A stretch of DNA of 6,692 nt from an uncultured Collinsella sp. (lineage in GTDB: Bacteria > Actinomycetota > Coriobacteriia > Coriobacteriales > Coriobacteriaceae), in the NCBI GenBank assembly GCA_900551625.1, contig URWZ01000087.1, forward strand, positions 1 to 6,692, in the 5' to 3' direction. Every line of letters begins with the position of its first letter. Within the stretch, counting starts at the first letter, position 1. The translations under genes and the position numbers were made by a program. Below the pieces are notes generated by a model that made no database searches, had not been told where the DNA came from, and saw only the letters and a program-made list of their open reading frames with translations. Of the stretch, positions 6,120 to 6,692 are shown one piece after another.

Positions 6120-6692
6120 TTACGCCTGCTGCTCGGCAGCGGCGGCCTCGGCCTGGGCGCGCTGCTCGGCGGCCTCGCGCTCGAAGGTCTCAAAGCCGTT
6201 CTTGTCGATCCAGGGGATGAGCGAGGCGTCGTCCTCGCGCACGATGTGGCCCTTGACCATAACGTGGACGCGGTCGACATCCAGGTGCTCCAGGATGCGC
6301 GTGTTGTGCGTGATGATGAGCATGGAGCCGTCGCAGCTCTTGCGGTAGGCGTCCATGCCGTGGCTGACGGTGGACAGGGCGTCGACGTCCAGGCCCGAGT
6401 CGGTTTCGTCCAGGATGGCGAGCTTGGGCTGCAGCAGCAGAAGCTGGAGCATCTCGACCTTCTTTTTCTCGCCGCCCGAGAAGCCCACGCCCAGCTCGCG
6501 GTTGAGGTAGGCGGTGTCCATGTTGAGCTCGGCCGCGAGCTCCTTGACGCGGCGACGGAACTCCTTGCCCTTCATCTCCAGGCCGGGGCGGCCGGCGATG
6601 CCGGCGCGCAAAAAGCTCGACAGCGGCACGCCCGGGATCTCGACCGGAGCCTGGAAGCTCAGGAACAGGCCGGCGCGGGAACGCTTGTCGGT
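6120..6692 (-). CDS. sufC: SufC, ABC-type ATPase of the SUF complex (partial, start outside the window)
   Basis: The last 190 residues of SufC are present. The N-terminal 60 or so, including the Walker A loop, lie beyond base 6692. SufC hydrolyses ATP to drive the shape change in SufB-SufD that lets the cluster form; it is cytosolic, not a transporter. In the visible part, residues 9-22 form the Q-loop region ending QAPVEIPGV, 72-78 the signature SGGEKKK, 94-102 the Walker B and D-loop LDETDSGLD, and His129 in ITHN is the switch histidine. The protein ends in an Ala/Glu/Gln-rich tail of about 20 residues after FETFE, longer than in many SufC proteins. The stop is 12 bp before sufB. The frame reads through the window edge without a stop. 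Confidence 0.96.
   Translation of the reverse strand, partial: TDKRSRAGLFLSFQAPVEIPGVPLSSFLRAGIAGRPGLEMKGKEFRRRVKELAAELNMDTAYLNRELGVGFSGGEKKKVEMLQLLLLQPKLAILDETDSGLDVDALSTVSHGMDAYRKSCDGSMLIITHNTRILEHLDVDRVHVMVKGHIVREDDASLIPWIDKNGFETFEREAAEQRAQAEAAAAEQQA

Overview
The window is GC-rich and looks like Actinomycetota DNA, most likely a coriobacterium close to Collinsella. That placement rests on base composition, on the compact sufC-B-D-S-U order, and on a Gram-positive-type SufU in place of SufA or SufE. It is an inference by eye, not a database result.

Bases 2102-6692, with sufU down to 1687, hold a SUF iron-sulfur cluster assembly operon on the minus strand. In transcription order it is sufC (start outside the window), sufB, sufD, sufS and sufU. 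The junctions are 12 bp apart, then 1, 4 and 8 bp overlaps, so the genes are almost certainly co-transcribed and translationally coupled. SufC is the ATPase, and SufB and SufD form the scaffold on which the cluster is built. SufS removes sulfur from cysteine, and SufU takes the persulfide from SufS and passes it on. A perfect 12-bp hairpin with a T tract (1613-1646, minus strand) ends the operon about 40 bp after sufU.

Bases 203-1015 hold a plus-strand gene convergent with the operon. It encodes a Y1 (IS200-like / REP-associated) transposase-fold protein with a C-terminal helix-turn-helix. The reading frame is intact and has a good ribosome binding site, but the HxH metal motif reads YVD and the expected catalytic tyrosine is Ser. 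It is probably a DNA-binding protein without nuclease activity, perhaps a domesticated transposase.

Bases 1016-1612 have no convincing gene. They hold a pair of 25-bp imperfect inverted repeats about 190 bp apart (1175-1199 and 1386-1410). These are followed by a run of imperfect palindromes (1416-1479, 1508-1551, 1575-1607) leading up to the suf terminator. Whether the neighbouring transposase-like protein recognises any of these is the main open question here. Bases 1-202 show only a weak candidate promoter for the transposase-like gene.
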